Assembly: GCA_021811105.1 (NCBI GenBank) | Contig: JAJZPM010000044.1 | Coordinates: 1-33,172, forward strand | Length of the DNA: 33,172 bases | Direction: 5' to 3' | DNA from: Nitrospirota bacterium | GTDB lineage: Bacteria > Nitrospirota > Thermodesulfovibrionia > Thermodesulfovibrionales > UBA6898 | In this document: piece by piece, positions 8,753 through 18,441 of the stretch | Layout of the letters: each line of letters begins with the position of its first letter | Numbering within the stretch: the first letter of the stretch is position 1 | Notes under the pieces: model-generated | The model's database searches: none | Told to the model about the DNA's origin: nothing | The model's input: only the letters and a program-made list of their open reading frames with translations | Program-made: the position numbers and the translations under genes

Positions 8753-9984
8753 GTCCCGACCCCGTAAACTGCCTCTTGCTCCCTCACAAACATCTCCTTC
8801 TCCCTCTCGATCTCCTCGATCAGCTCTTTTTCACTCGGCAGATAGAGCTTATACTTCGAGGCAAAGAGCTGTTTGTTTTCCTTGAGCACTGAGTACTTGA
8901 CCACGGTTTCGTCTTTGTCTGTGCAGAGGATTATGCCGATGGTGGGGTTGTCATCCTTGCTTTTGTACTTGTCTTCATAGAGTCGAACGTACATGTCCAT
9001 TTGCCCGATATCCTGGTGGGCCAGTTCCCCGGTCTTAAGATCGATGAGGACGAAGCATTTGAGGAGGTAGTTATAGAACACAAGATCGATGAAAAAATCT
9101 TTGGTCTCTGTACTGAGGCGCTGCTGCCGGGCGACGAAGGCGAAACCTTTGCCCAGTTCCAGCATAAACGCCTGCAGCTTGCCGATTATCGCCTGTTCGA
9201 GGTCTGATTCACGGAAATCGGGGTTGTCCTTGAGCCCGAGAAATTCGAGGACGTAGGGGTCCTTGATTAAATCCTTGGCCTCAGCAGCAAAAGGCATTGT
9301 CCTTTCCTGCATATCTTCGATAACAGGCTTCTTTTTCCGGCTCATCTTCAGCCGCTCGTAGTAAAGCGAATTAATTTGCCGATCAAGCGCACGAACCGAC
9401 CAATTCTGTTCGGCGGCTTCCCTGGCATAATAGTGGCGGGCTTCGGGCTTTTCAACACGCAGTAGCAACTTAAAATGAGACCAGGTCAAAAGGTGCCACG
9501 GTTCAGCACCTATCTCAGACTCGGCAGCACCATCTGAGCTGTCTTCAGATTTTTCACACAGTGTGTGAAAAATTGGGAAGGTGAGGTAAAACCTCCTGAA
9601 GTAGGCCAAATTTGTCATTCCAAACCCTGAGCCAAACTCGGCAACCAACCTCATTGATAGTTCTTGAATCAAAGCCTTGCCATAGCCAGCTCTTTTATGT
9701 CCCCGCTGTTCCTCCTCAACAATCATCCGACCTACATTCCAATAGGCACCCACCATGGCAAAATTGACAGCGTGATAGGTCTTTGATCGTGCCGAACGAA
9801 GAACATCTGCAACGGCCTCATAGAATTCGTGACGCAGTGCGTCACATTTCTTGACGGACTTTTCGTATACTGCCTTCTCCCAAGCTCTGTCTTTCATTTG
9901 TTTCATAGACTCACCCGGCTTGACTTCATAGGCATACTTGCTCAGAGATTCGGCAGCATCCTGCAAACGTTTCTTCTTTTTCAT
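8749..9984 (-). CDS. DUF1016/YhcG-family PD-(D/E)xK nuclease
   Basis: The 411-aa protein has the N-terminal DUF1016 domain (around residues 68-140, with YWNVGRMIVEEEQRG, GYGKALIQELS and FGMTNLAYFRRFY). A C-terminal nuclease fold follows, in which FFIDLVFYN (Asp about 300) and FVLIDLKTGE (Asp about 315, Lys about 317) form the PD-DxK core. Family members are predicted nucleases found repeatedly in defence islands and often inside type I RM loci. It overlaps hsdM upstream and hsdS downstream by four bases (ATGA), so it sits inside the modification half of the operon. Its role is unproven; an accessory nuclease is the natural reading. A 25-bp palindrome lies in the linker between its domains. 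Confidence 0.88.
   Translation of the reverse strand: MKKKKRLQDAAESLSKYAYEVKPGESMKQMKDRAWEKAVYEKSVKKCDALRHEFYEAVADVLRSARSKTYHAVNFAMVGAYWNVGRMIVEEEQRGHKRAGYGKALIQELSMRLVAEFGSGFGMTNLAYFRRFYLTFPIFHTLCEKSEDSSDGAAESEIGAEPWHLLTWSHFKLLLRVEKPEARHYYAREAAEQNWSVRALDRQINSLYYERLKMSRKKKPVIEDMQERTMPFAAEAKDLIKDPYVLEFLGLKDNPDFRESDLEQAIIGKLQAFMLELGKGFAFVARQQRLSTETKDFFIDLVFYNYLLKCFVLIDLKTGELAHQDIGQMDMYVRLYEDKYKSKDDNPTIGIILCTDKDETVVKYSVLKENKQLFASKYKLYLPSEKELIEEIEREKEMFVREQEAVYGVGT
9549..9573. repeat. Perfect palindrome inside the DUF1016 gene
   Basis: ATTTTTCACAC (9549-9559), spacer AGT, GTGTGAAAAAT (9563-9573): 11-bp perfect arms. It encodes the FHTLCEKSE segment between the DUF1016 domain and the following conserved WHLLTWSHF segment, so it may be a small inserted palindromic unit or a regulatory hairpin within the operon mRNA. 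Confidence 0.5.
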
Positions 9985-11567
9985 ACCCCGATCCTCTTCA
10001 GAATTGCCTTGAGCGCTGCATCGGTGGCTTTCGCCTCCTCCTCCAAAGCATTCAACTCCTCCACGATCTCTGCAATGGGCCGGTATTCGTCCGCCTCGCC
10101 TGTATGGATGTATCGGCTGGGCGAGATGTTATAGTCGTTCTTGGCGATCTCGTCCTTGATGACAATGCGACTGTATTTCTCCTCCTCGCGCCATTCCTTA
10201 AAAGTATTCGCAATGCGAACAATGGCCTCTTGAGGAATATAATTCTTCGGATCGCCCTTCACGAACTCGCGGCTCGCGTTCAAGAGGAACAGCTTGCCTT
10301 GCCTCTCCTTTGGCTTTTCCTTGTTGAGCACGATAACGATGCCCGGCGCGGTTGTGTTATAGAAGAGGTTTTCAGGCAGGTAAAGCACGCCCTCGATAAG
10401 GTCCTGCTCCGCAAACCAGCGTCGCACGTCCTTTTCCTTATTGGTATTTGCATTGCCGGAGCCGCGGGAGGCAGCGCCGGTGTCGAGCACCACAGCGGCC
10501 CGTCCTCCGGGTTTTAGGCTTGCGAGGATGTGCTGCATCCAGCCCCAATCAGCCTTGCTTCCCGGAAAGCCGGCTCCTTTTGGGAAGCGGTCGAGCTCGT
10601 CTGCGTCGTAGTCCTTTTCTTTGAATTCGGTCTGGTTCCACATGGGATTGGCCACCACGCGGTCGAAGGTTTGCAGGCGGTTGCCCTTGCGGAACTTGGG
10701 CTTGCGAAATGTGTCGCCTATCTGGATCTCGCCTTCCATATCGTGAATGATCATGTTCATATTAGCCATCGCCCAGGTGCCCGGCTCGTTCTCCTGACCG
10801 TAGAGCCTGGCAGGCGCGTACTTTTTCTTCGAGCGAAGGCTCATCTTCTCCTGCAATACCAGCTCGCACTTGATAAGCAGCCCGGCAGAGCCGCAGCAGG
10901 GGTCGTATATCTCCATACCGGGTTCGGGGTCCATTATATGTGCCATGACGATGCCGACTTCGGCCGGAGTATAAAACTCCCCCGCGCTCTGGCCGCTGCC
11001 CTCGGCGAACTTGCGGATCAGGTATTCGTAGCTGCGCCCGATAATGTCGGGCTCCACGTCGTTCAGACCGAGCCGTTTGGCGCTGATCGCTTCTATGAGG
11101 TTGCTGAGGCGGTCATCGTCAAGGTCGCGCTGACCGTGGGTAGTGGCGTTGAAGTCCACGCGGTCGATGATGCCCTTCAGGAGCGGGTTGGCGTCGGCGA
11201 TGGCCCGAAGGTGGCTGGTAACACGCTCGCCTTCACCGACTTGCCGCTTCGCTTCCCCGGCGCCCTCTTTCGTTTTTGGGGGAATGCGAATCACCGACCA
11301 AATGGACTTTTCGGGGTCATCCGGCTCCAACGGCAGGTAAAAGCGGACAAGCTTTTTATCATGCTTCACCAGTTTGAACGCCTTGGCCCGTGAGCCGACT
11401 TCCTGGGCGATACGGTTCAACTCATCATCGTAGACATCGCAGAGACGTTTAGCGAATATGAGCGGGAGTATGAATTCTTTGTATTTCGGCGCATCCTTTG
11501 CGCCTCGAATAGAGCAGGCAGCGTCCCAGATCCACGATTCGAGGGATTTGTCGTTACCGTTGGACAT
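9981..11567 (-). CDS. hsdM: Type I DNA methyltransferase subunit (HsdM)
   Basis: This is the N6-adenine methyltransferase of the type I system, 528 aa. The N-terminal HsdM helical domain (KYKEFILPLIFAKRLCDVYDD) precedes the Rossmann methylase. The methylase has EFYTPAEV, the SAM-binding motif DPCCGSAGL (222-230) and catalytic motif NPMW (307-310, the variant of NPPF/Y common in this HsdM group). It is the first gene of the seven-gene defence operon, with Shine-Dalgarno AGGAAAGG six bases before the ATG. The next gene overlaps its stop codon. The gene looks intact and is GC-rich (one sampled 60-base line is 60% GC), similar to hsdR and unlike gajB. Confidence 0.95.
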   Translation of the reverse strand: MSNGNDKSLESWIWDAACSIRGAKDAPKYKEFILPLIFAKRLCDVYDDELNRIAQEVGSRAKAFKLVKHDKKLVRFYLPLEPDDPEKSIWSVIRIPPKTKEGAGEAKRQVGEGERVTSHLRAIADANPLLKGIIDRVDFNATTHGQRDLDDDRLSNLIEAISAKRLGLNDVEPDIIGRSYEYLIRKFAEGSGQSAGEFYTPAEVGIVMAHIMDPEPGMEIYDPCCGSAGLLIKCELVLQEKMSLRSKKKYAPARLYGQENEPGTWAMANMNMIIHDMEGEIQIGDTFRKPKFRKGNRLQTFDRVVANPMWNQTEFKEKDYDADELDRFPKGAGFPGSKADWGWMQHILASLKPGGRAAVVLDTGAASRGSGNANTNKEKDVRRWFAEQDLIEGVLYLPENLFYNTTAPGIVIVLNKEKPKERQGKLFLLNASREFVKGDPKNYIPQEAIVRIANTFKEWREEEKYSRIVIKDEIAKNDYNISPSRYIHTGEADEYRPIAEIVEELNALEEEAKATDAALKAILKRIGV

Positions 11568-12037
11568 TACCGGCCTTTCCTAGTTTGGCACTTTAGCATA
11601 ATAAACCCTAACGTTGCATAAAGTGTGTGTATTTAGGCCGTCATTCCCGCAGTCTTTAGGCGGGAATCCATTCTTAAGAAAACATGGATGCCCGACTGAG
11701 AACCTCGGGCATGACGGAAAAAGAACTATGACCTGGAGGTAACATTCGGTGAACTCCAGCATAAGGAGTGTCATCAGGCTCAAAAGCCCGTCAATCAAGC
11801 TTTTGTGGCTGTTAATTTACAATCTTTATGCAACTGGAAGGTAAAGATAGACTCAACCGTCATCCCCGTGTATGCAAAAGTATAAAGCATAAAAGAGGAC
11901 TTGCTCAAGGGGAAACTCATATTTGCAGATAAATGGACTCGGATGTTGTGAAACTAACCGGGCAGCAGAAATCCGGTCTTTGGTGATTTTATGGCGCGAT
12001 GCCTTATTTGTCGGGCGCGAATTTCCTCAACTGATAG
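11568..12037. other. Gap between gyrB and the defence operon
   Basis: No gene is credible here. It must hold the promoter of the defence operon: on the minus strand, TATTATGCT around 11605-11597 is a possible -10 region but no clear -35 was seen. It also contains an 80-bp inverted-repeat element (11638-11717), a degenerate fragment resembling one of its arms (CCGTCATCCCCG, 11857-11868), a CAAAAGC/GCTTTTG hairpin (11781-11805), and an ACCGG/CCGGT hairpin (11957-11977) that could end gyrB transcription. Confidence 0.5.
11638..11717. repeat. 80-bp palindromic repeat element (MITE-like)
   Basis: The ends CCGTCATTCCCG (11638-11649) and CGGGCATGACGG (11706-11717) are inverted repeats with one mismatch. 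Inside are sub-hairpins CCCGC/GCGGG (11646-11664) and GCCCGA/TCGGGC (11690-11710), giving a cloverleaf-like layout. The GTCATTCCCGC...GCGGGAATCCA phrase is common in dispersed intergenic repeats of many bacterial genomes. It lies just upstream of hsdM, near the expected operon promoter. Confidence 0.65.
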
Positions 12038-14455
<2,418 letters not shown>

Positions 14456-14527
14456 TCATAATAGGCTGTGCGTGATGACTTTGAAGCAGGATCGCTTAAC
14501 GCATCACGATTCACTCTTCACGGTATT

Positions 14528-15628
14528 CTATATCCTCATCGGCATGATCACGCACCGGTATTCGGTGTCGGTATCTTCCCTAATCAAGACAGGGCTCAGG
14601 GGCGCCTGCAGTTCCATTATCACATTTTCGGAAGCCATCGCATCCAGAATGTCGATGAGGTAGCGGGCGTTGAAGCCGAGGGATACCGATTCCCCTCTGT
14701 AGTCGACGGCCAGTTCATCGCTGGCTTCGCCGAGGTCCGGGTTGGAAGAGGTGATCGAGATGAGGCCGTCAGAGAGATCGACTTTGACCGCATTCGAGCG
14801 TTCACGCGACATGATCGCGACCCTCCGGAGCGTTTTGGTGAAAGCCTCTTTCCCCACACTCACCTTTTTTTCGTTGGACGAGGGGATCACCTGTTCGTAA
14901 TTCGGGTACGTCCCTTCGATCAGCCTTGTCAGGAACTGCATTTCCCCTACCCCGAAAAGCACATGGTTCTTGCCGAGCGTCATACGGACACTCTCTTCGG
15001 ACTTGTCGAGAAGCTTCCTAAGCTCCTGGGCGGCCTTTCTCGGCACGATCAGTTTTCGCTCTTCCCTGATCGTCCCCTCGATGCTTCTTTTGATCAATGC
15101 GAGCCGGTGGCCGTCGGTCCCGACAACAGTCACCTTGACGCCCGGGATGATATGGAAAAGGAGACCGTTGAGCGTATAGCGCGTATCGCTCTCTCCCGCG
15201 GCGAAAACCGTCTTCTCTATCACCTCGGCCAGGACCTTCGCGCTTACCTGCAGCTCCTCCATGTCCTCCATGCCCGGCCATGCCGGGAACTCCTTAGGGG
15301 GCAGGCAGGCGAGCCGGAAACTGCTGGCGCCGGCCTTCAGCTTAAGCCACTGCTCGTCTATGGACTCGCAGACCAGGTCGCCTTCGACCTCTCTGACGAT
15401 CTCGAACATCTTCCTTGCGGGGATGCATATCTTGCCTTCTTTTTCCACTTTTATCTGGAGGGGCTCCTTCAGGGCGGTATCGAGATCGGTGGCGGTAATG
15501 AAGGATCCGCTCTTCCCGGCATCCAAGAGAAAATGGCTCAGCACCGGCATCGTGTTTCTCTTCTCCACTATATTTTGGATGTTCGAGAGTTTTGCCAGTA
15601 TTTCGTCCTTCGAAACAATGATCTTCAT
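14528..15628 (-). CDS. dnaN: DNA polymerase III sliding clamp (beta subunit)
   Basis: DnaN encircles DNA as a ring dimer and tethers the replicative polymerase. The protein from ATG 15628 (MKIIVSKDEILAKLSNIQNI) is 366 aa, the normal family length, with the internal VVGTDGHRLALI motif and the C-terminal VIMPMRI ending that forms part of the partner-binding pocket. A longer frame opens 32 codons upstream but runs through the end of dnaA and lacks family similarity. The chosen ATG has a strong Shine-Dalgarno, AAGGAGGGG, 5-6 bases away. The gap to the dnaA stop is only 11 bp, so the two are co-transcribed. Confidence 0.97.
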   Translation of the reverse strand: MKIIVSKDEILAKLSNIQNIVEKRNTMPVLSHFLLDAGKSGSFITATDLDTALKEPLQIKVEKEGKICIPARKMFEIVREVEGDLVCESIDEQWLKLKAGASSFRLACLPPKEFPAWPGMEDMEELQVSAKVLAEVIEKTVFAAGESDTRYTLNGLLFHIIPGVKVTVVGTDGHRLALIKRSIEGTIREERKLIVPRKAAQELRKLLDKSEESVRMTLGKNHVLFGVGEMQFLTRLIEGTYPNYEQVIPSSNEKKVSVGKEAFTKTLRRVAIMSRERSNAVKVDLSDGLISITSSNPDLGEASDELAVDYRGESVSLGFNARYLIDILDAMASENVIMELQAPLSPVLIREDTDTEYRCVIMPMRI

Positions 15629-15639
15629 GCGGCCCCTCC

Positions 15640-16974
15640 TTAGTTCTTTATCTTCATCAAGAGATTGTCTATCATCCTGTTGAATGTTTCGTCCTTTGTC
15701 CTGCGTTCCTCGATCTGCTTGCATGCATAGATAACCGTTGCATGGTCCTTGCCGCCGAAATGTTTTCCGATATCGCTCAGAGAAGCCTCGGTGACCTGCT
15801 TGCTCAGATACATCGCCACCTGACGGGGCAACGCGATATCCTTCGTTCTCCTCTTCGCCTTGATGTCTGCCAGACTGATATTGTAGAAGTCACAGACGAT
15901 TTTTTGCACTACTTCCACCGTCACCGGCCTTTCGTCGTCATGGATGATGTCCTTGAGGACCTTTTTTGTTGTCTCAAGGTTGATCTCCTCGCCCGTGAGG
16001 GACGCCTGCGCTGCGATCCGGATAAGGCAGCCCTCGAGTTCCCTTATATTCGAGCGTATTTTGGAAGCGAGGAAATTCGCGACCTCTTCCGGGATCTTTT
16101 TCAGCGCCATCATCTCGGCCTTTTTATAAATGATCGCGAGCTTCGTCTCGATATCCGGGGGCTGGATGTCGGCGATAAGGCCCATGTTGAACCTCGACCG
16201 CAGGCGGTCGGTAACCTCGCTGATCTCTCTCGGGGGTCTGTCGCAGGATATCACGATCTGTTTCTGCTTTTCATACAAGGCGTTGAACGTATAAAAAAAT
16301 TCCTCCTGAGTCGCGGTCTTCTTCGCGATAAACTGTACATCATCGAGAAGGAGCAAGTCCAGGTTTCTGTACTTTTCCTTCAACTCGACCATCTTGTCAT
16401 GCCTCAGCGATGAGACGACCTCATTGGTAAATTGCTCGGACGAAACATAGAGGACCGAGAAGTCGCCCCGCGAGTCGAGCACCTTATTTCCGATTGCGTT
16501 CATCAGATGGGTCTTGCCCAGGCCGACGCCGCCATATATGAAGAGAGGATTATATGTCTTCCCCGGCGACTCGGCAACCGCTATCGCCGCCGCATGGGCA
16601 AACTGGTTACTGTTGCCCGTGATGAAATTCTCGAAGGTATACTTAGGGTTTAGGTAAATCCCTTTGCTGGCCAGTTTTATCCTTCTGTTTTCGAGCTTCT
16701 CGATAATCTTTCTCTGGTTGTTCTGCTGCTTCTCCTCGATCTTATAGCGAAGCGCAACCGGATACCCGACCACTATTTCGATTGATTCCTTGAGCAGGTT
16801 CGGGTAGGAATCTTCTATCCACTCTTTAAAGAAACGGTTCGGGATCTCGAGGGTAGCCGTCTGGTCCTTTAAGTTGAAAAGCCTGATTGGTTTGAACCAC
16901 AAGTCAAATATCGAATTGCCGACCTTACCCTCTATCTTTGAGAGACTCTTATGCCATATCTCATCTATCGTCAT
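15640..16974 (-). CDS. dnaA: Chromosomal replication initiator DnaA
   Basis: This AAA+ ATPase binds oriC and melts it to start replication. The 444-aa protein has domain I (IWHKSLSKIEGKVGNSIFDLWF) and a short linker. The AAA+ core carries Walker A GGVGLGKT (148-155), Walker B LLLLDDVQF and the RLRSRFNMGL arginine-finger region. The DNA-binding domain IV ends with the signature GGKDHATVIYACKQIE. It begins next to the oriC-like gap and is preceded by a near-consensus promoter whose leader contains DnaA-box-like nonamers, suggesting autoregulation. Transcription continues into dnaN and gyrB. Confidence 0.97.
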   Translation of the reverse strand: MTIDEIWHKSLSKIEGKVGNSIFDLWFKPIRLFNLKDQTATLEIPNRFFKEWIEDSYPNLLKESIEIVVGYPVALRYKIEEKQQNNQRKIIEKLENRRIKLASKGIYLNPKYTFENFITGNSNQFAHAAAIAVAESPGKTYNPLFIYGGVGLGKTHLMNAIGNKVLDSRGDFSVLYVSSEQFTNEVVSSLRHDKMVELKEKYRNLDLLLLDDVQFIAKKTATQEEFFYTFNALYEKQKQIVISCDRPPREISEVTDRLRSRFNMGLIADIQPPDIETKLAIIYKKAEMMALKKIPEEVANFLASKIRSNIRELEGCLIRIAAQASLTGEEINLETTKKVLKDIIHDDERPVTVEVVQKIVCDFYNISLADIKAKRRTKDIALPRQVAMYLSKQVTEASLSDIGKHFGGKDHATVIYACKQIEERRTKDETFNRMIDNLLMKIKN

Positions 16975-17044
16975 ATTTTTTATTCACTGCCTTTGCTAAC
17001 AAGTTCTTAACAATTGTTAGTAACTGTGTCGTGGAAGGTAAGCT

Positions 17045-17073
17045 ATTATAGCTCAATTTAATATTTCAGACAA
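17045..17073 (-). promoter_or_regulatory. dnaA promoter
   Basis: On the minus strand, -35 TTGTCT (17073-17068), a 17-bp spacer and a perfect -10 TATAAT (17050-17045) point toward dnaA. The start would fall near 17038, giving a leader of about 60 nt. That leader contains the perfect palindrome TAACAATTGTTA (17008-17019) and three DnaA-box-like nonamers. Confidence 0.7.
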
Positions 17074-17281
17074 TATCTCTGTTGCTTCTCTGTCAGTAAC
17101 CTTTTGGCTTTTTCGTCATACCGTAAGTGTTTGCATTCCTTCGTTTTCCCTTACATGTTTTTCAAAGAGAAAAATCTTTATAAAACGATAACTTAGAGGG
17201 TTTTACTGCTTACCAACAGCACTTATTACTACTACTAGTTTTTTAATATTTATATAAAGAAGTAGAAGGAGGACTTATATC

Positions 17282-17310
17282 TTGACAGATGGGATGACGA
17301 AGCTTAATCT
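17282..17310 (+). promoter_or_regulatory. Candidate kdsC promoter
   Basis: A perfect -35 TTGACA (17282-17287) is followed after exactly 17 bp by a weak -10 TAATCT (17305-17310), placing a start about 50 nt before kdsC. The same TTG could instead start a 43-codon leader frame (17282-17413) behind an AAGGAGG at 17266-17272. Confidence 0.4.
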
Positions 17311-17366
17311 ATCTTTCATACCTTTTGGCTGCCTGATAGGGAAAAATACGAATCGCTCGGAACCTT

Positions 17367-17927
17367 ATGAAAAAAAATTTGCCTTTACGGAAAAGGACAA
17401 AAAAAGAGGTTAAGAATATAGCGCGGAATATAAAATTGCTTATTCTTGACGTCGACGGGGTCCTTACCGACGGAAGCATAATACTCGATAACAAAGGTAA
17501 TGAGTACAAATTATTCCATGTCCGTGATGGGCATGGAATAAAAATGCTGATGAAAGCCGGGGTGGAAGTAGCGATCATCACAGGCAGAAGTTCCAATGTA
17601 GTGGAAAGAAGGGCCAAAGAACTCGGCATAAGGGAGGTTTTCCAGAAATGCCATGACAAGGTTTCTGCCTATCAGGACCTGCTCCGCAGGTACTCGCTCG
17701 ATGGAGGGGAGGTTGCTTACGTCGGCGACGACATCGTCGATGCGCCGGTAATGAGCAAGGTCGGACTTCCCATCACGGTATCGGATGCCGACCGGGGGAT
17801 CAAAAAGTATGCATTGTACGTAACGAAGCAGAGAGGGGGAAGAGGTGCGGTCAGGGAAGTCACCGACTATCTCCTGGAGGCCAAGGGGCTCTGGCAAAGG
17901 ATTATTGATGGGTACTTTGAAGCTTAA
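17367..17927 (+). CDS. kdsC: 3-deoxy-D-manno-octulosonate-8-phosphate phosphatase (KdsC)
   Basis: KdsC removes the phosphate from Kdo-8-phosphate in the cytoplasm to make Kdo for lipopolysaccharide; its presence argues for a diderm cell. It is a C0-type HAD phosphatase of 186 aa. Motif I is ILDVDGVLTDG (catalytic Asp 28 and 30), followed by FHVRDGHGIKML, IITGRSS and motif III YVGDDIVDAPVM near 117-128. ATG 17367 is the only reasonable start because an in-frame stop lies at 17337; its own Shine-Dalgarno is poor. It leads a chain of overlapping genes (kdsC, pgsA, plsY, TPR protein, DUF4388 protein) and sits directly at the putative origin. Confidence 0.92.
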   Translation: MKKNLPLRKRTKKEVKNIARNIKLLILDVDGVLTDGSIILDNKGNEYKLFHVRDGHGIKMLMKAGVEVAIITGRSSNVVERRAKELGIREVFQKCHDKVSAYQDLLRRYSLDGGEVAYVGDDIVDAPVMSKVGLPITVSDADRGIKKYALYVTKQRGGRGAVREVTDYLLEAKGLWQRIIDGYFEA

Positions 17928-18441
17928 CCTGCCGACTATCCTGACGCTGAGCCGGATAGTGCTTATTCCGTTTTTTGTGGTAACGGTATACCGGTATCCC
18001 TTCATCGGGGCGCTTGTCTTCGGGGTCGCCTCCATCACTGATTTTCTTGACGGATATCTGGCCCGCCGGTCGGGTCAGATAACGAAGTTCGGCATTATTA
18101 TGGATCCGATCGCCGATAAGTTTCTGATAATAACCGCGCTGATCGTTCTGGTCGATATGGAGCGGCTTCCCGCGTGGATCGCGATCGTGCTAATTGTACG
18201 GGATTTTCTTATAACTGCGCTGAGGGTGGTCGCCCTCTCAAGAGATATTGTTATCCCGGCCGAAATGGGGGGTAAGCTCAAGACGACCGCCCAGATTACC
18301 TCGATCTTATGCCTGGTTCTCATGGGTAGTATATTTCAGATCGATCTCTATGATGTAGGGATTGTCTTTATCTGGATCGCCCTCGTGCTGGCGGTCTTAT
18401 CCGGGGTGAAATATACGCTCTTCTTCTGGAGAAGCATATGA
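17908..18441 (+). CDS. pgsA: CDP-diacylglycerol-glycerol-3-phosphate 3-phosphatidyltransferase
   Basis: This inner-membrane enzyme transfers the phosphatidyl group of CDP-diacylglycerol to glycerol-3-phosphate, the committed step toward phosphatidylglycerol. The 177-aa protein has the CDP-alcohol phosphotransferase signature D-x2-D-G-x2-A-R ... G-x3-D-x3-D, seen as DFLDGYLARR and then FGIIMDPIADK. Several hydrophobic helices surround it. ATG 17908 (MGTLKLNLPTILTLSR) fits the family N-terminus and has AAAGG seven bases upstream. It overlaps the end of kdsC by 20 bp. A longer in-frame start at 17845 would add residues unlike the family. Confidence 0.93.
   Translation: MGTLKLNLPTILTLSRIVLIPFFVVTVYRYPFIGALVFGVASITDFLDGYLARRSGQITKFGIIMDPIADKFLIITALIVLVDMERLPAWIAIVLIVRDFLITALRVVALSRDIVIPAEMGGKLKTTAQITSILCLVLMGSIFQIDLYDVGIVFIWIALVLAVLSGVKYTLFFWRSI

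Larger units (their letters stand above)
16975..17366. other. Putative origin of replication (oriC) between dnaA and kdsC
   Basis: A 392-bp non-coding gap lies between divergent dnaA and kdsC, with nearly all flanking genes pointing away from it. It holds related nonamers: TTGCTAACA (16993-17001), TTCTTAACA (17004-17012), TGTTAGTAA (17015-17023, inverse), TGTCAGTAA (17091-17099, inverse) and TTACCAACA (17210-17218). The last matches the DnaA box TTATCCACA at 7 of 9 bases. Right after it, triplets TTA TTA CTA CTA CTA (17223-17237) and the AT-rich run TTTTTTAATATTTATATAAA (17239-17258) reproduce the box, DnaA-trio and unwinding-element order known from Bacillus subtilis. No exact consensus DnaA box was found. 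Confidence 0.75.

Noticed and set aside
15629-15724. 32-residue N-terminal extension of dnaN
   Set aside because: It runs through the dnaA 3' end and the normal DnaN N-terminus begins at ATG 15628 with a strong Shine-Dalgarno.
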